Part shown: piece by piece, positions 13,215-26,045 of the stretch
Position numbering within the stretch: the first letter of the stretch is position 1
Layout: each line of letters opens with the position of its first letter
Notes under the pieces: model-generated
Databases searched by the model: none
What the model was told of the DNA's origin: nothing
The model's input: the letters and a program-made list of their open reading frames with translations, nothing else
Translations under genes and position numbers: made by a program
NCBI GenBank assembly: GCA_965153455.1
Contig: OZ234497.1
Location: 2,542,001-2,606,000 of the forward strand
Source of the DNA: Sphagnum compactum
Taxonomy: Eukaryota > Bryophyta > Sphagnopsida > Sphagnales
DNA length: 64,000 nucleotides
Direction of reading: 5' to 3'

Positions 13215-13690
13215 TGTTTGAGAAGAAGAAGACAATGGCAATTTGCCATCATTTTCTTTTGGGGTGATGTTGTAAAATAGAAGAAAACAACGACAATACG
13301 TAGTTGTTTTCTTTCGTGGTGTTGTTATAGAGACAAAGAAAACGATGGCAATGTGTTGTCGTCTTCTTCTGTGGTGTTGTTGCAGCCAATAGGCGACGGT
13401 AGTAAGCTCTCGTCGCCTTTTTCTTTGTGTTTGAGAAGAAGAAAAATGACGGCGCGACAACACGCTGTTGTCTTTTTCTATGGTAGTATTCTAGCGAATA
13501 AGGCAACGACAACTTGCTGCTATCGTTTTCTTCTCTGGTAGTGTTGAAACAAAGAAAGCAACGACAACTTGATGCCATTGTTTTTTTCTTTGGCTTCTTC
13601 TGTGGTGTTGTTACAATAATGAAGACAACGATAACAACAACATGTGAAGAAGGCGATAGCAACTTGCTGGTGGTGTTAAAATTTGATTTG
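13215..13690. repeat. Tandem array of palindromic ~60-70-bp units in left arm
   Basis: About seven diverged units alternate a small palindromic core (variants of GACGGCAACTTGCTGTCGTC) with a TTTTCTTCT...GGTGTTGTT segment. The mirrored place in the right arm (25,740-25,880) has only two or three units, so copy number differs between the arms. Open frames here are repeat-encoded and not taken as genes. Confidence 0.75.
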
Positions 13691-14189
13691 GTGGTTTTTT
13701 AATGTTTATAGGGTTTAGGGCACAACAAATGAAAAGTTTGTTACAAATGTAGTTTAGGTTGAGATGCAATGCCACTTATACACTATTTGTCATGCAGCAA
13801 GGGCTGTAAATGCAGTAGTTTTTTTACCGAGCTAAACACGAGATTATAGATAATGATATGGTTTAGGGTTTTCACTTTATATAGTTAATTAGGTTTTTTT
13901 CAACCCTTTCATTTTTTGGACTACCCAATTTTTTAACTTTGGTCCTTTGATATATTATAAAAAATCTTTTTTTTCATTGGGTTTTTTAACATTTTTTGAT
14001 CCACCTATATTTGTACATCTTTTATCAATATAATATTTTCATCTAGTCAAATTTGTTGGATAGGTATATGGTTAATTATATATGTCTTCTTTTCATAAAT
14101 TTTTTAGTACTTTAGATGTGAAACTCAAAACTTAATAAGCCCATATGAATAGGTAACACTAATTTGTCTAAGGTTTATAAAAATCAAAA

Positions 14190-15020
14190 TGAACGATGTG
14201 CAATACTTACATCCTTTCTATTATAATTTACATAAGACCATTTCAAATATGCAATACCCACATATAGGTCTCGTAAATAGTTACTAATTTTTTTACATCC
14301 ATTGCAATACCCACATATAGGTCTAGTAGTTGATTTTTTAAGCATCCATTACAGTATCCGCATATAGGTGCATAAATAGTTGTTGATTTTTAACATTTTT
14401 TGTAATACTTGCATATAGGTTTCCATAGTTTTATTTATGGGACTCATATGAAATAATAATTTAATTTAAGTATCAACAAATAATGTCATAATTAAGGAAT
14501 TACTAAAAAAAGATTGATTATCATATTTAATTAGTCATTTCTTAAATATTAATTAATTGATTATTTGGTTGAACCTTAATTAAATCAGTAGTTTGATATT
14601 TAATTAATTATTTTTTATGTTGATAAATATTCAAATCTTATTTTAGATAATTATTCATGATAATTAATTGTCATAAAATTAATTTAGGTATATAAAAAGA
14701 CATATTTTGGGTACGCAAACCACTTATTTTGAAGTGACCTTACATGTGGGTATTGCATTTAGGGTTGATTATTCACCTAAGGATGTCTAAATCACTTATG
14801 GATTATTTGAAAAGAAACTTGCATGCAAGTATTGCATATAGGCTTTGGTTTTCATTGAAAGGCCACCAAAACTACATATTGGTTATTTCCAAATGACCTT
14901 ACATGTGGGTATTACATTTAAGGTTGGGTCTGCACTTCAGTTTACCTAAATCACGTATGTATCAAAAATGAACTTTGAATATGGGTATTGCATTTAGGGC
15001 TAAGTATTCATATAATTTTG
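14190..15020. repeat. Sub-repeats around 'atgcaatacccacat' in left arm
   Basis: At least eight diverged units each carry a variant of TGCAATACCCACATATAGG or its complement. One set has a ~65-bp period (14,200-14,430) and another an ~85-90-bp period (14,700-15,010). The two sets are in opposite orientation, so the arm can fold on itself. The mirrored arrays are at 24,960-25,170 and 24,300-24,600. Confidence 0.7.
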
Positions 15021-17139
15021 CAGTACCCACACACGTACTTATTTTCACCAACTAGAAATTTGGCCTTAATTTTTTGAATAATTAAATAAAATTTGTAACA
15101 AAACACAAAAAAAAAATGTTTCTTACCATTTGGTAATATTTCCAAGTTAAGTTCTTTCACTTTCTTTGAAAAAATATAAAATGATACTGCATTTTTTTAC
15201 TTATGTTTTAGCTTAAAAATTCTGCCCAAAATGCACCTTAGATTTATTTTAGTTATTATAGACTTGTAAAAAAATGTTAATTAATTTATATGTCCCAAAC
15301 TCTAAACTTAAACCATAATTCTAACATTAAGTAGTAAATTTTATATTAAACCCTAACCCCTTGTAACATCAATGTGACCAATTTTACATTATGTTCATTT
15401 TTATATATGTTAAATCATATTATAAAATGAATAAATAATTTTGAAAACATGAATTTCATGATGTATTGGCTGGGAATAAAATATTAAAAAAATATTTTTA
15501 TGTTTCATGGTTAATGAATTATCACAATATGATATGGGTATGGTATTTAAATAAAGTGGGTTAGGAAATATTAAAATTTAACAACTATGGAACATATGGA
15601 AGCAAAGGACATTCATAATTATTTTATAGATCTAAACAAGTGATAAGATTAAAAACCAATACAATGAGTAAAGTTTAAAGTATAAACCTTAAACCTTGAT
15701 ATATATGAACCAAATTTCTAAACATTTCATCATAAGACATAACCCTAAAAATCCAAATGATATTTTTCCATAAGCCATATTACAACCGTAATTATACAAA
15801 CCTTAACAAAAAAAATTCTTAGTGATATATGCCCTAAACTCAAAAAAAATACGAAGTATACAAATTATATAATGCAAATTTTTTTTAAAAAAAAAAACAT
15901 AGGAAAACATTTAGAAACCAAAATTTAAAAATTTTAAACTACAAAGATTTATTGACAAAAAAAAAAACCCTTAATCTTGAAAAAAAATCAAATAAATCTT
16001 GTAAAAAACCAAAAGAAAAGTTATGTCTCTTACTTCCGTATGATTTTACCAAACTATTTATTTCCACTCTCTTTGAAAAAATATAGAATGAAATTGTATT
16101 ACTTCACATAAATTTAAACCCCTAAAATCCCCCCCCCCCCAAATTAGTCTAATTTAGGTTGATTACTATAAATTTGTGAAAAACTTGCTAATTAATTTAT
16201 GTGTCCCAACTTTAAACCTAAACCATAATCCAATAATACATACTTATAATAATTACATGAAAAAATGTATTGTAATGTCCATTCCATAAATAAATTAGGT
16301 AAACAAAATTTAATAAAATATGCATTAACTAAACCAAAATGGCAATTATGACATTGTTTTCACTATAAATTGTTTATAAGACTTACATATGGGGACCTAT
16401 GTTCATCATCCTTGAACTAAGGTGAACCTTAATAAATTGATAGTTAAAATTGAAGGGCTGGTGGATGGGGAAAAAGGAGTAGGTTATTAGTTAGGTATTT
16501 GGCTATGTAAAAAGGTAGGTGAAGATAATGGTAGGTAGGAAGGTGGGTGCATAGGTAGGTAGGTATATAAGTAGGTAACTGGGTTAATGAGCAAGTTAGT
16601 AAGTAGAAAGGAAGGTCAAGGAGCAAGCTAGATAGGTTATAGAGTAAGTAGGCATGTAGGTAGGCAAGTTGGTAGGTAAGAAGAAAGTTACATTAGTAAG
16701 GTATTTAGGTAGAGAGGCAAATTAGTACGAAGGAAACAAGTTATTTTATCAAGGTGACTCAGTTTGTAGAGCACTTATGTCAATAAGGTGGTTGTGGATG
16801 TAGGGTTGCTAAATATTAATGTAGCGAGGTTAGTTGGGTAGGTAGTTAATACAATGGTTAGATCAATAGGGAAGTTAAATTAGTAGAGTACGTAATTAAT
16901 AGGGTAGCTAGGTTCGTAGGATAAGTAATTAATATAGTAATTAGGTTATAAAATAACTAACTATCAAGATAGCTATGTTAGTAGGGGATAATTAGCAAGG
17001 TACGAAGGTTGGTACAATACTTATGAAGGTAGGAAGGTGAGTAGGGTAGCTATGTGTGAGGTCAGGTCCAGGACAAAAACAACCAAGAACAAACCAAAAA
17101 CAACACAGCGATCAGCAACAAAAAGAAATGGACTATGAT

Positions 17140-17400
17140 GAAGCCCATCCAACGCAGCCCATCCAGTGCAGCCCATCCAGTGGACAGAATGGCCAACTGG
17201 TGCATTGGTGGATGCTGGTTCACTCTGGCCCCTAGTTCGGGTTTCATGCACGGTCACGGTAATGTGCCATTTGCTGTTGCTGTTGTTCCGTCGGTGAGCA
17301 GCTGTTGTTGTTGTTGCTGTTGTTGTTCCGTCGGCAAGCAGCTTCGTGGGCAATCGCTGCTGTTGTTCCGTCGGCAAGCAGCAGCAGAAGAGAAGTTGCT
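17140..17400. repeat. Short tandem repeats at the inner edge of the left arm
   Basis: Three copies of a ~14-bp unit (CAGCCCATCCAGTG and variants) at 17,143-17,186 are followed by three copies of GTTCCGTCGGCAAGCAGC separated by GTT/GCT runs (17,286-17,388). A segment at 17,196-17,230 recurs in direct orientation at 26,958-26,992. The stretch lies immediately upstream of the next gene and probably includes its promoter and leader. Confidence 0.7.
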
Positions 17401-17474
17401 TGTACCAACATCTTTATTGACCTCCGTGTGGAGAAGAAAGGGTTGCCTTTTTTTTTGTGTATCTATGCTTGCTA

Positions 17475-17962
17475 ATGGAACTGAATGGCGGCGTCGAAGC
17501 CCCAGTTGATGTTAGGATACTTATTCCAGACGAGGTAGAGGCCGTTCGCTCGCTTCAAATAGACGAAAACCCACAGCTTAGGCTTCTTCTGCGGGATTGG
17601 GAGAAAAACTATAAGGTAGCACGCGAGAGGATAGAGAAAAAGGAGACCAGAACTATCAACGCCAAGACCGAGTTGTACCAGATGCTTGGGTTTTACAGCG
17701 TGTTTCAAGGCGTGGTTCTAACTGCTGTGGCTCAGTCCAGTACCCTTTATTGCTTGAGTTCCTGGGCCCCTGCGTCATTGTCTCTGTTAGTTTCAGCAGT
17801 CACCGTTGTCAGTGTGCACTATAAGCTCACTAACTACAGCCGGCTGAAGGTTGCTCTCAAAGACGAAAGAACGACTGCAGTGGTGAGCTTCTCCAAACAG
17901 ATATTTTGATTCACAATTGCCAAGTTTAGGGGGTTAGGGAGGGCGGGATGGAAAAAGAGAGG

Positions 17963-18017
<55 letters not shown>

Positions 18018-18374
18018 CTTCCTTTCTGCTGGTCTATTCATGAGTACCGACTTATCAAGCGCTATGTAGTTACTTACTGAAAGAGTCCGGCATGCATATC
18101 GAGAATTGCTAACTGCGATGACCATCATCATCGGTACTTGCAGGATTTGAGTGATCAGATCTTGGAGTTGAAAAACACGGGAGACGAATTCGATTTCTCC
18201 TGGTTCAACGGTGAATACGAGAAACGCGAATCCAGGAAGAAATCGAGGAAAGTTGAGGGATTGAAGCCGAAATACTACTGCCTTATCGTTCTACCTCTGG
18301 TCCTCTTCTCACTCATCATATTGACTTGCTGTTTTTTGGTATTGTGTGGACCCGGATCACGCAAGCTTCCATAG
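17475..18374 (+). CDS. Predicted three-span membrane protein of unknown function
   Basis: Two exons, 17,475-17,882 and 18,144-18,374, join in frame (donor GTGAGC, acceptor TTGCAG) to give 212 residues. I do not recognise the family. Residues 15-65 are charged and helix-prone, with an RERIEKKETRT segment. Two hydrophobic spans follow at about 71-93 and 98-115. A soluble charged loop leads to a basic cluster (KRESRKKSRK) and a strong C-terminal span at about 180-205. The start is the first ATG of the frame; the frame is open two codons further upstream of any ATG. Intact reading frame, clean splice sites and ordinary codon use argue for a real gene. It sits inside the loop of the foldback structure, with the inner arm end about 420 bases upstream, so it may have been captured by, or embedded in, the element. 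Confidence 0.7.
17967..18012. repeat. (GA)n microsatellite in the intron
   Basis: A 46-base GA run inside the single intron of the membrane-protein gene, about 85 bases after the donor site. Confidence 0.95.
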
Positions 18375-18919
18375 CTAGCCTGGGCAGGTAATCCAGAACT
18401 GCCATGTGATTATTAGTCAGGATAATTTTGTCGATTCATGTTGTTGTTGTCAGCTTGGCCTCATGAATCCATTTGGCTTCCTTCAAGATTGTAATATATT
18501 GTTATCCTACACCAATAATCCTGCAGGAAGAGAGTCCTTGGGCTGATTATCTTGGTTATGCCTTCCTTATTATTGCACTAATATCAATTATTGTTTTGAG
18601 TACATGTTTATCATTTGATCAACCTTGATAGTAATTGGACTCCAGAGTTTTACTTTGTATGTCTATATCTCTTGTTCTAGCAGCGATAAAGTGTCAGAGC
18701 TTAGACAACTGAATCCTAGAGGAATCCAAGCTAGAAGAAGTGTTGAAATTTATCTATACCCAAAGCATTTGTGGGCTTGAAGGTTTTGTGACTCTTTTGC
18801 AAGATGTTTGCAAAACATGGCCAATTTCTAATGAGTTATTTTTATCTGTTATGTTTGCAGGAGAAGTTTGAATTAGTTTGATTCAAGAGCTTATTAGGTA
18901 CTGTCAGTGAAAATTCAAA
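18375..18919. other. Spacer between the two loop genes
   Basis: Probably the 3' UTR of the membrane-protein gene and the promoter/leader of the next one. A TTTGCAG acceptor-like site at about 18,856-18,862, just upstream of the next start, would fit a 5' UTR intron. Confidence 0.4.
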
Positions 18920-19255
18920 ATGAGCAAGCTTAAGCTGACCACAAGACTGGTCAATGACACCGATCAAACCCTTGTGGTATTTGAAACAACTTCAAGTTCG
19001 ACAAAAACCAAAAAAAAGGAGTTAAAACCCAGAAACTCAGCTGATTTATTGGCAACTAATTCTGAGGTATATGACTATCTGGAAGAGAGCATTGACAAAA
19101 ATGACACTTACAAGACCTTCAGGGTGTGGAAAGGTCAGAAATCTGTATTGGGTGTGAATACTGATGAGATGATTGATAACAAAGAAATCACTATCAAATA
19201 TAACACTGAAAAGGACTGCTTCACCAAAGAATACAAACCCAGGTACATCATCTAG
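18920..19255 (+). CDS. Small hypothetical protein, 111 residues
   Basis: A single open frame begins ATGAGCAAGCTTAAG and ends TAG. The protein is lysine- and threonine-rich, with no signal peptide or membrane span. Alternating hydrophobic/polar stretches (LTTRLVNDTDQTLVVFE, TYKTFRVWKG, KEITIKYNT) suggest a small beta-sandwich. I do not recognise the family. It lies on the same strand as the membrane-protein gene, 545 bases downstream and also inside the foldback loop. It could be its own gene or the last exon of a longer transcript; the good ATG context and lack of an in-frame upstream extension favour its own gene. Confidence 0.55.
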   Translation: MSKLKLTTRLVNDTDQTLVVFETTSSSTKTKKKELKPRNSADLLATNSEVYDYLEESIDKNDTYKTFRVWKGQKSVLGVNTDEMIDNKEITIKYNTEKDCFTKEYKPRYII

Positions 19256-22200
19256 TAGGATCAGCAATAATTTGGAAATCTAATTTTTTTACATTGCATC
19301 CAATGCATAGGAAATGTCTAGAACGAGTAGCACATAAGCTCCACTCCTTGGTGGTACATCATCATTGGGATCATGTCCCCTTGCATGCAAAGAACAGAAT
19401 CCTCTGCACTTTTCTTTCCTTTCAAGTAGAAGTTGGATTTGTTGATTCACTTGCTCTCCCTTTTATGACTTCTTTGTTGTGTTTTTTACCATGTCAGGTC
19501 TGAAACGGACCACCCTTCACGGAAGTCTCGACGTTGGGGGGTTTTCAGGTCATGAAGTGGATGAATTCAACTCAACTACATGCAATGACTGTCATTGTGG
19601 GATCTCTGTGCAATTGTAGGTGCTGCAATTTATGTCTATTATTGTATAGATAAATTGTCAAAGTTTGTTAGGTTTTGGACATAGATGTGAGAACTTAATT
19701 CAAGTTATAAGTTTGTTCTTGGATTTTATGTATCTGTCATTGCACAGATGAACTTGCAGCATATATAGCTATGTGTCGTATAAACCTATTGTGCTTCAGG
19801 GATTATCAATTACTTTGTCTGTGGGTTTGTGGATAATCTTTTTATCAAACTCCAAAAGTTTTATGTACTTGGATAAAGACTATTTTGGCAGTGGTTATAT
19901 ACCCTAAAACTTCTTGTGAGTGAAGAAGTATTTCTAATGGCTTAATTGGGAACTTTGATATATCTCTTAATCTAATTCGTAAATTTAGTCTTTTGTGTGA
20001 AATGTTTGATAGATGCACTCAACTGGAGTATGCTGATATTGACATGATGTGTATGCTGACAGTGCCATGATTTGTATACCTCATGTTCATTCTGATAGCT
20101 CTATTACTGTTGGGTGATATCAGTATTCAATTCTACATGTTCTTAAGGTTTTGTAGTTCTAAATTCTTTTCAATTCTTAGATGCTCAGTCTCACTGACCT
20201 TCTAAACATTCTCTTAAAGAGAATAAGAGATTTGCTCGATGAAGAAACTTATTCATGGACTTTCAAAGTTCAGAACCTTCTGGATGATTTGGTATAGTCT
20301 TGTAAGTGGGGAGCTTTTTGAAGTCCTCTTTCTCTGCATTTTTCTTCTTCCTTAATTTGTTTGTTATCTTCTGTTCTTTCTTCTTTTGTTTTTCTGTTTT
20401 TCCCATCATGTTTTACCTTCTTTGGTGTGGGTGCTTGTCTAATATCATGGCTGAGTGTTCCCAGTTGCAAAATCTCAGTATGCAGGCTAATGGTTACATT
20501 TACCTATACCCATTGAAGGGAGCTGATGGAGTGAGTAGGTAAAGTTGTGATGGAAGAGCCACTATCATAGATGTTTCTGTTCAGGGTCACATTGTGTCTC
20601 TCACCATACATTGGCCGTACAAGAGAGAGACATCACATTGACACATGGGCCTGCCGTATGAGGGGCCATTCCACAAACTCCAGGTTATTAGTTATTACAT
20701 TGAGAGAGAGAGAGTCACCTTGTTCATTCTGTTCATAGTTTTATTGTTCATTTCATTTTGGTTCTTGCCTTCCAAGCTCCAGCTTCCATATATTCTGATA
20801 TTCTGTCTTGCCTGTTTCTAGTCCTTAGATCTGGAGCTTTTTCTTTGACTTTAGAGGAAATTTTTTAGCCCTGCATCTACACCTAGCACTTCCAAAGCAG
20901 CAAAAATCTCTCAATTCAGTGAAGGAATGGGCAAGACATGGGGTGTTTGGGGTGTTTGGTGTAAGGGGGTATGTTGTTCGGTGATGGGTGAGTAACAACA
21001 GATTACAGTTTCGAGTTTAAGATCTTTCATCGTTATATCTTTGCCTCTGGTATACAAAGAAGTTTTATAAAGCCCTAGTTGGTGCACCCATCACGTTTCA
21101 ATCACTCAAATCAGATTAAAAATGAGAAAATATGATGCTGGAATTAGAGAGGGGTCTAAAGCTAGTTTTCCAAAAAGTTTAAGCAAACTATAGCTGATTC
21201 TCTTCATGTGTTCTCTGCATTGCTCCTTTACTTCTGATGTTGAAAAAACATTTGTAGCCCTTCAATTTGCACGTGCAATGACACAAAAATTGCTCAATTT
21301 GATTAAAGAATGGGAAAATATTGGAAAGAGTTCAATGAAGATCCAAGGTCCTTTCATACAGAGAAGATTTGGAGAGGGAGTGGAAACTTACATTTTCTTT
21401 TACTTGTCACTGTGTCTGGGGTATATATATTCATTCGAACTTGGGTTTGCACTTCACACCAGGTCAAAATTTCACTTCAACCAAAATTCTTTGTGCAGGC
21501 CATTGTACTGCTGTAGGCCGAGGTGCCCTTCGTTCTTTCTTTCAAAACTTATGGAGCAACTGAGTTCACAATGCCATTGACAATGGAGCTTAAAGCTTAA
21601 TAAGTGGACAGCAATGTTCATTCCTTCAGATGAGTTTCGGATAAAATTTAGTCTGAAATGGATTGTAGAAACTACAAAGTAAATTTGGTGTTTGCAGCAG
21701 AATGGTACTTACCATCTCATCTTTGCACCATGGTGAGTAAGGTTGCCCCTGCAACAACAGAGAGTGCACAAGAGTATATCATGACATAAAACAACCACTG
21801 AATGCTGGTTTTGTGTCCTTGCCTTCACTTGGTCATTCCTTAATTCTAGGCAACTCCAAACCTTTTTAGTTCCATTACTGGTGCATAATGATTCATTGCA
21901 AGTTGCAACTAATAATTAGGGTTAATTGTTTCTCTCCCAAGATTTCCTGAGCTCTTAATGTTGCTCTTATATATTGGATGTGATCAATATATTCACCCTA
22001 CCTATTCACCTTCCAGTTAATGAGATGAGGTGCCTCCTAAGTTCTCTCTTTTTTTCTTTTTTTTTTTCACAATGAGCCAATTTGATTGTCCCATCACGAA
22101 AAAATATAATGCTATGGAGCCTCCCCAGAAATATTCTATTTAGAAGCATAAAGCACTTCCCCTTTGGCTCATATATATAGGCGAAAGGAGGACAACATAT

Positions 22201-22334
22201 GCCAAAGCATATCCCCGCCCCCCCCCAAAGAAAAAAGGGTGGCCCCTTCACTCCATGACGTTGGTTGCGTGGAGATTCTATTCCTAAAATTGGCTGCCAC
22301 TATTTTTGGCCTGGACTAATTGCCATTCCTAAGA
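19256..22334. other. Remainder of the foldback loop, no gene recognised
   Basis: About 3 kb with only short, stop-interrupted frames. It begins with the presumed 3' UTR of the 111-residue gene. A short GA run occurs at 20,700-20,712 and a C-run at 22,217-22,226. The frames at 21,206-21,580 and 20,306-20,542 look accidental. Towards 22,330 the sequence passes into the TACC-rich inner end of the right arm. Confidence 0.5.
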
Positions 22335-25300
22335 ACACCCTACCTATTTAGAATATTTATATACATGTTATCCTATTGACCCAACTACTATATTAACTAC
22401 TTACCTTATTAACCTAGCTACCATGTTAATTACATACCCTACTGACCTAATCATTGTACTAACTACCTACCCTATTGACCTAGCTACATTACTATTTAGC
22501 AACCTTATATACACAACCACTCTATTGACATAAATATTTTACAAACCTAGTCATTTTGATAAGGTAACTTGTTTCCTATGTACTCTTGCCTATTTACCTA
22601 ACCACCTTGCTAGTGTAACTTTCTTCCTACTTATTAACTTGCCTACTTACTTGCCTACTTACATGCCTACCTACTTTAGTAACCTATCTACCTTCTTCTT
22701 TGAACTTCCTTTCTACTTACTAACCCAACTACCTACCTATATACCTACTTACCTACCTACTCTAGTAACATATTTACCTTGTTCTTTGAACTTCCTTTCT
22801 ATTTATTAACTTGCTTACTAACCCAACTACCTACTTGTATACCTACTTACCTACCTATGCACCCACCTTCCTACCTACCACTATGTTCATGTACCTACCT
22901 ATGTTTTTTACATAACCAAATACGTAACTAATTACCTATTCACTTTTCCCACCCCCAAGCCCCCCCAATCCTACCTATCAATTTATTAAGGTTCATTTTA
23001 GTTCATGGATGATGAACATAGGTCCCCATGTAGGTATTACAAACAATTTATAGTGGAAATAATGTCATAATTGCAACCATTTTGGTTTAGTTAATTTATA
23101 TTTCACTAAATTTTATTTACCTAATTTATTTATGGAATGGACATTACAATACATCTTTTTATGTAATTAATATAAGTATGTAATATTGGATTATGGTTTA
23201 GGTTTAAAGTTGGGACACATAAATTAGTTAGCAAATTTTTCACAAATCTATAGTAATTAACCTAAACTAGGTTAAATTTGAGGGTTTAGACATATGTGAA
23301 ATAATACAATTTCATTCTATATCCTTTTCAAAGAGAGCGGCAAAAATTAGTTTGGAGAGATTATACAAAGGTAAGAAACATATATTTTCTTTTGGTTTTT
23401 TACAAAATTTATTTGATTGTTTTTTAAGATTAAAGTTTTTTTTTCGATTAATAAATCTTTGTAGTTTAAAAGTTTTTAAATTTGGTTTAAAATTTTTTCC
23501 TATGTTTTTTTTAGTTTTTTTAGTTTTGCATTATATAATTTGTATATTTTATAAGGTTTTTTGGGTTTAGGGCATATGTCACTAGGACTTTTTTTTGTTA
23601 GGGTTTGTATAGTTAGGGTTGTAATAAAACTTATGGAAAAATATCATTTGGGTTATGCCTTATGATTTAATGTTTAGGAATTTGGTTCATATATATTAAG
23701 GCTTAAGGTTTATATTTTAGATTTTGTTCATTATATTGGTTTTTGATTTTATCACTTGTTTAGATCTATAACATAATTATGAATATCTTTTGTTTCCATA
23801 TGTTCTATAGTTGTTAAAGTTCAATATTTCTTAACCCATTTCTGTTTAAATGCAATACCCATATCATATTGTTATAATTCATTAACCATGAAACATAAAA
23901 ATATTTTTTAAATATTTGACCCGCCAATACATCATGAAATTCAAGTTTTCAAAATTATTTATTCACCTTATAGTATGATTTAACATATATAAAAATGAAC
24001 ATAATGCAAAATTGGTCACATTGATGATATAGGGGGTTAGGGTTTAATGTAAAATTTACCATTTAATGTTAGAATTATGGTTTAGGTTTAAAATTTAGGA
24101 CATATAAATTAATTAACATTTTTTTTACAAGTGTATAATAATTAAAGTAAATTTAGGGTGCATTTTGGGCAGAATGTTTAGGGTTTAAACATATGGAAAA
24201 CAATGCAATGTCATTTTATAATTTTTTAAAGAAAGTGAAAGAACTTAACTTAGAAAAATTACATAATGGTAAAAGATATACCTTTTTTTTACGTTTCCCT
24301 AAATGCAATACGCATATTCAAGTTCATTTTGATATAACCATTAGGTGATTTAGGTAAATTAAGGTGTAGACCCAACCCTAAATGCAATACTCACATGTAG
24401 GGTCATTTCGAAATAACTAGTATGTAGTTTGGGTGGCCTTTCAATGAAAACCAAAGCTTATATGCAATATTTGCATGCAAGTTCATTTTGAAATAATCCA
24501 TAGGTGACTTAGACAACTTTAGGTGAATAATCAACCCTAAATGCAATACTCACATGTAAGGTCATTTCAAAATAAGTGATTTGGGTACCCAAAATATGTC
24601 TATTCATATACCTAAATTAATTTTATGACAATTAATTATCATGAATAATTATCTAAAATAATGATTTGAATAATTTACCAACATAAAAAATCTAATTAAG
24701 ATAATAAATTAAATATCAAATTTTTGATTTGATTTTTAGATTTAAATTATAATTGTCTTAATAATTAAGGTTCAACCAAATAATCAATTAATTAATATTA
24801 AAAAAAATTATTGTCTAAATATGATATTCAATCATTTACATTATTTAAAATAATTTTTTAGTAATTCCTTAATTATGACATTATTTGTTGATATTTAGAC
24901 TAAATTATTTTGTCATATGAATCCCAAAAATAATACAATGGAAACTTATATGCAAGTATGGCAAAAGATGTTAAAAATCAATAACTATTTATGGACCTAT
25001 ATGTGGGTACTGTAATGGATGTTAAAAAAATCAACTACTAGACCTATATGCAATTACTATAATGGATGTAAAAAAAACCAGCAACTATTTACAAGAACTA
25101 TATGTAGATATTATAATGGATGTAAAAAATCCAGCAACTATTTACAAGACCTACATGTGGGTATTACATATTTGAAATGGCCTTATGGAAATTATAATAG
25201 AAAGGATGTAGGTATTGCACAATGTTCATTTTGATCTTTGTAAACCCTAGACAAATTAATGTTACATATTCATACGGGCCTATTTAAATTTTGATTCTTA

Positions 25301-26045
25301 CATCTAAAGTACTATGAAGACTATGAAAAATAAGACATATATAATTACCCAAATACTCATCAAACAAATGTGACTAGAAAAAAAATTATATTGATAAAAG
25401 ATGTACAAGTATAGGTGGATCAAAAAATGCTAAAGAACATAATGAAAAAAAGGTTTCCTATAATATATTAAAGGACCAAAATTCAAAAATTGGGTAGTCC
25501 AAAAAATGAAAGGGTTGAAAAAACCTAACTGACTATATAAAGTGGAAATACTAAACCATATCATTATTTATAATCTTGTGATTAGCTCGGTAAAAAGCTG
25601 TTGCATTCGTAGCCCTTGTTGCATGACAAGCAGTGTACAGATGATAGCATTGCATGTCAACTTGAACTGCATTTGTAACAAACTCTTCCTTTGTTGTGCC
25701 CTATAAACACCCAAAAACCATCAAATTAAACCTTAACACCATCAAAAACGAAGTTGCCATTGCCTTTTTCATTAGAACACCACTGCAAAAGAAGATGATG
25801 GCACATTGCCATCGTCTTCTCTTCTTTGTAACACCACCATAGAAAAAGACAATGGCACATTGCCGTCGTCTTCTCAAACACAGAGAAGACAAAACACACA
25901 AGAAAGCAACAAGAAAAAAAACCAAAAGAAGGGAGGGAGTTTACTTTCAAGCTCCCGCTCTGCCCTCTCACTTTTGGCTCTTGCTTCTGCTTTCCCACTT
26001 TTGCACTTCCATTTAAAGTGCTTTGTCGTAGCATCTTCTTCTTCT
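22335..26045. mobile_element. Right arm of the giant foldback element
   Basis: Reverse-complement partner of 13,060-17,050. From inside to outside it holds the TACC/CTACCTA-rich section (22,340-22,960), then a segment with 'gatgaacataggtcccca' matching the left arm near 16,390-16,415. Next come long AT-rich stretches with the same 'ggtttaggtttaaa' words, then two sub-repeat arrays and the palindromic unit array. The arms differ by many substitutions and by array copy number, so the structure is not recent. No coding capacity for a transposase is visible in either arm. Confidence 0.8.

Larger units (their letters stand above)
13060..17050. mobile_element. Left arm of a giant foldback element
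   Basis: This ~4-kb segment reappears reverse-complemented at about 22,335-26,045. Matching landmarks, outside to inside: the block around 13,100-13,170 with 25,930-26,010; the TTGCATGACA-like block near 13,790 with 25,625; a stretch near 13,900 containing 'ggactacccaattttt' with 25,495; the 'atgcaatacccacat' repeats (14,200-15,010) with 24,300-25,170; and the GGTA-rich inner end (16,450-17,050) with the TACC-rich 22,340-22,960. The arm is AT-rich, modular and non-coding. Long terminal inverted repeats made of tandem sub-repeats are the hallmark of foldback elements (FB, TU, FARE types). Boundaries are approximate. Confidence 0.8.

Noticed and set aside
13212-13702. Overlapping open frames on both strands in the left foldback arm
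   Set aside because: They are products of the palindromic tandem units; both strands are open because the units are symmetric.
14190-15020. Regularly spaced repeats considered as a CRISPR array
   Set aside because: Units are diverged, spacing is irregular, orientation flips, and the genome is a plant nuclear one with introns; they are foldback-arm sub-repeats.
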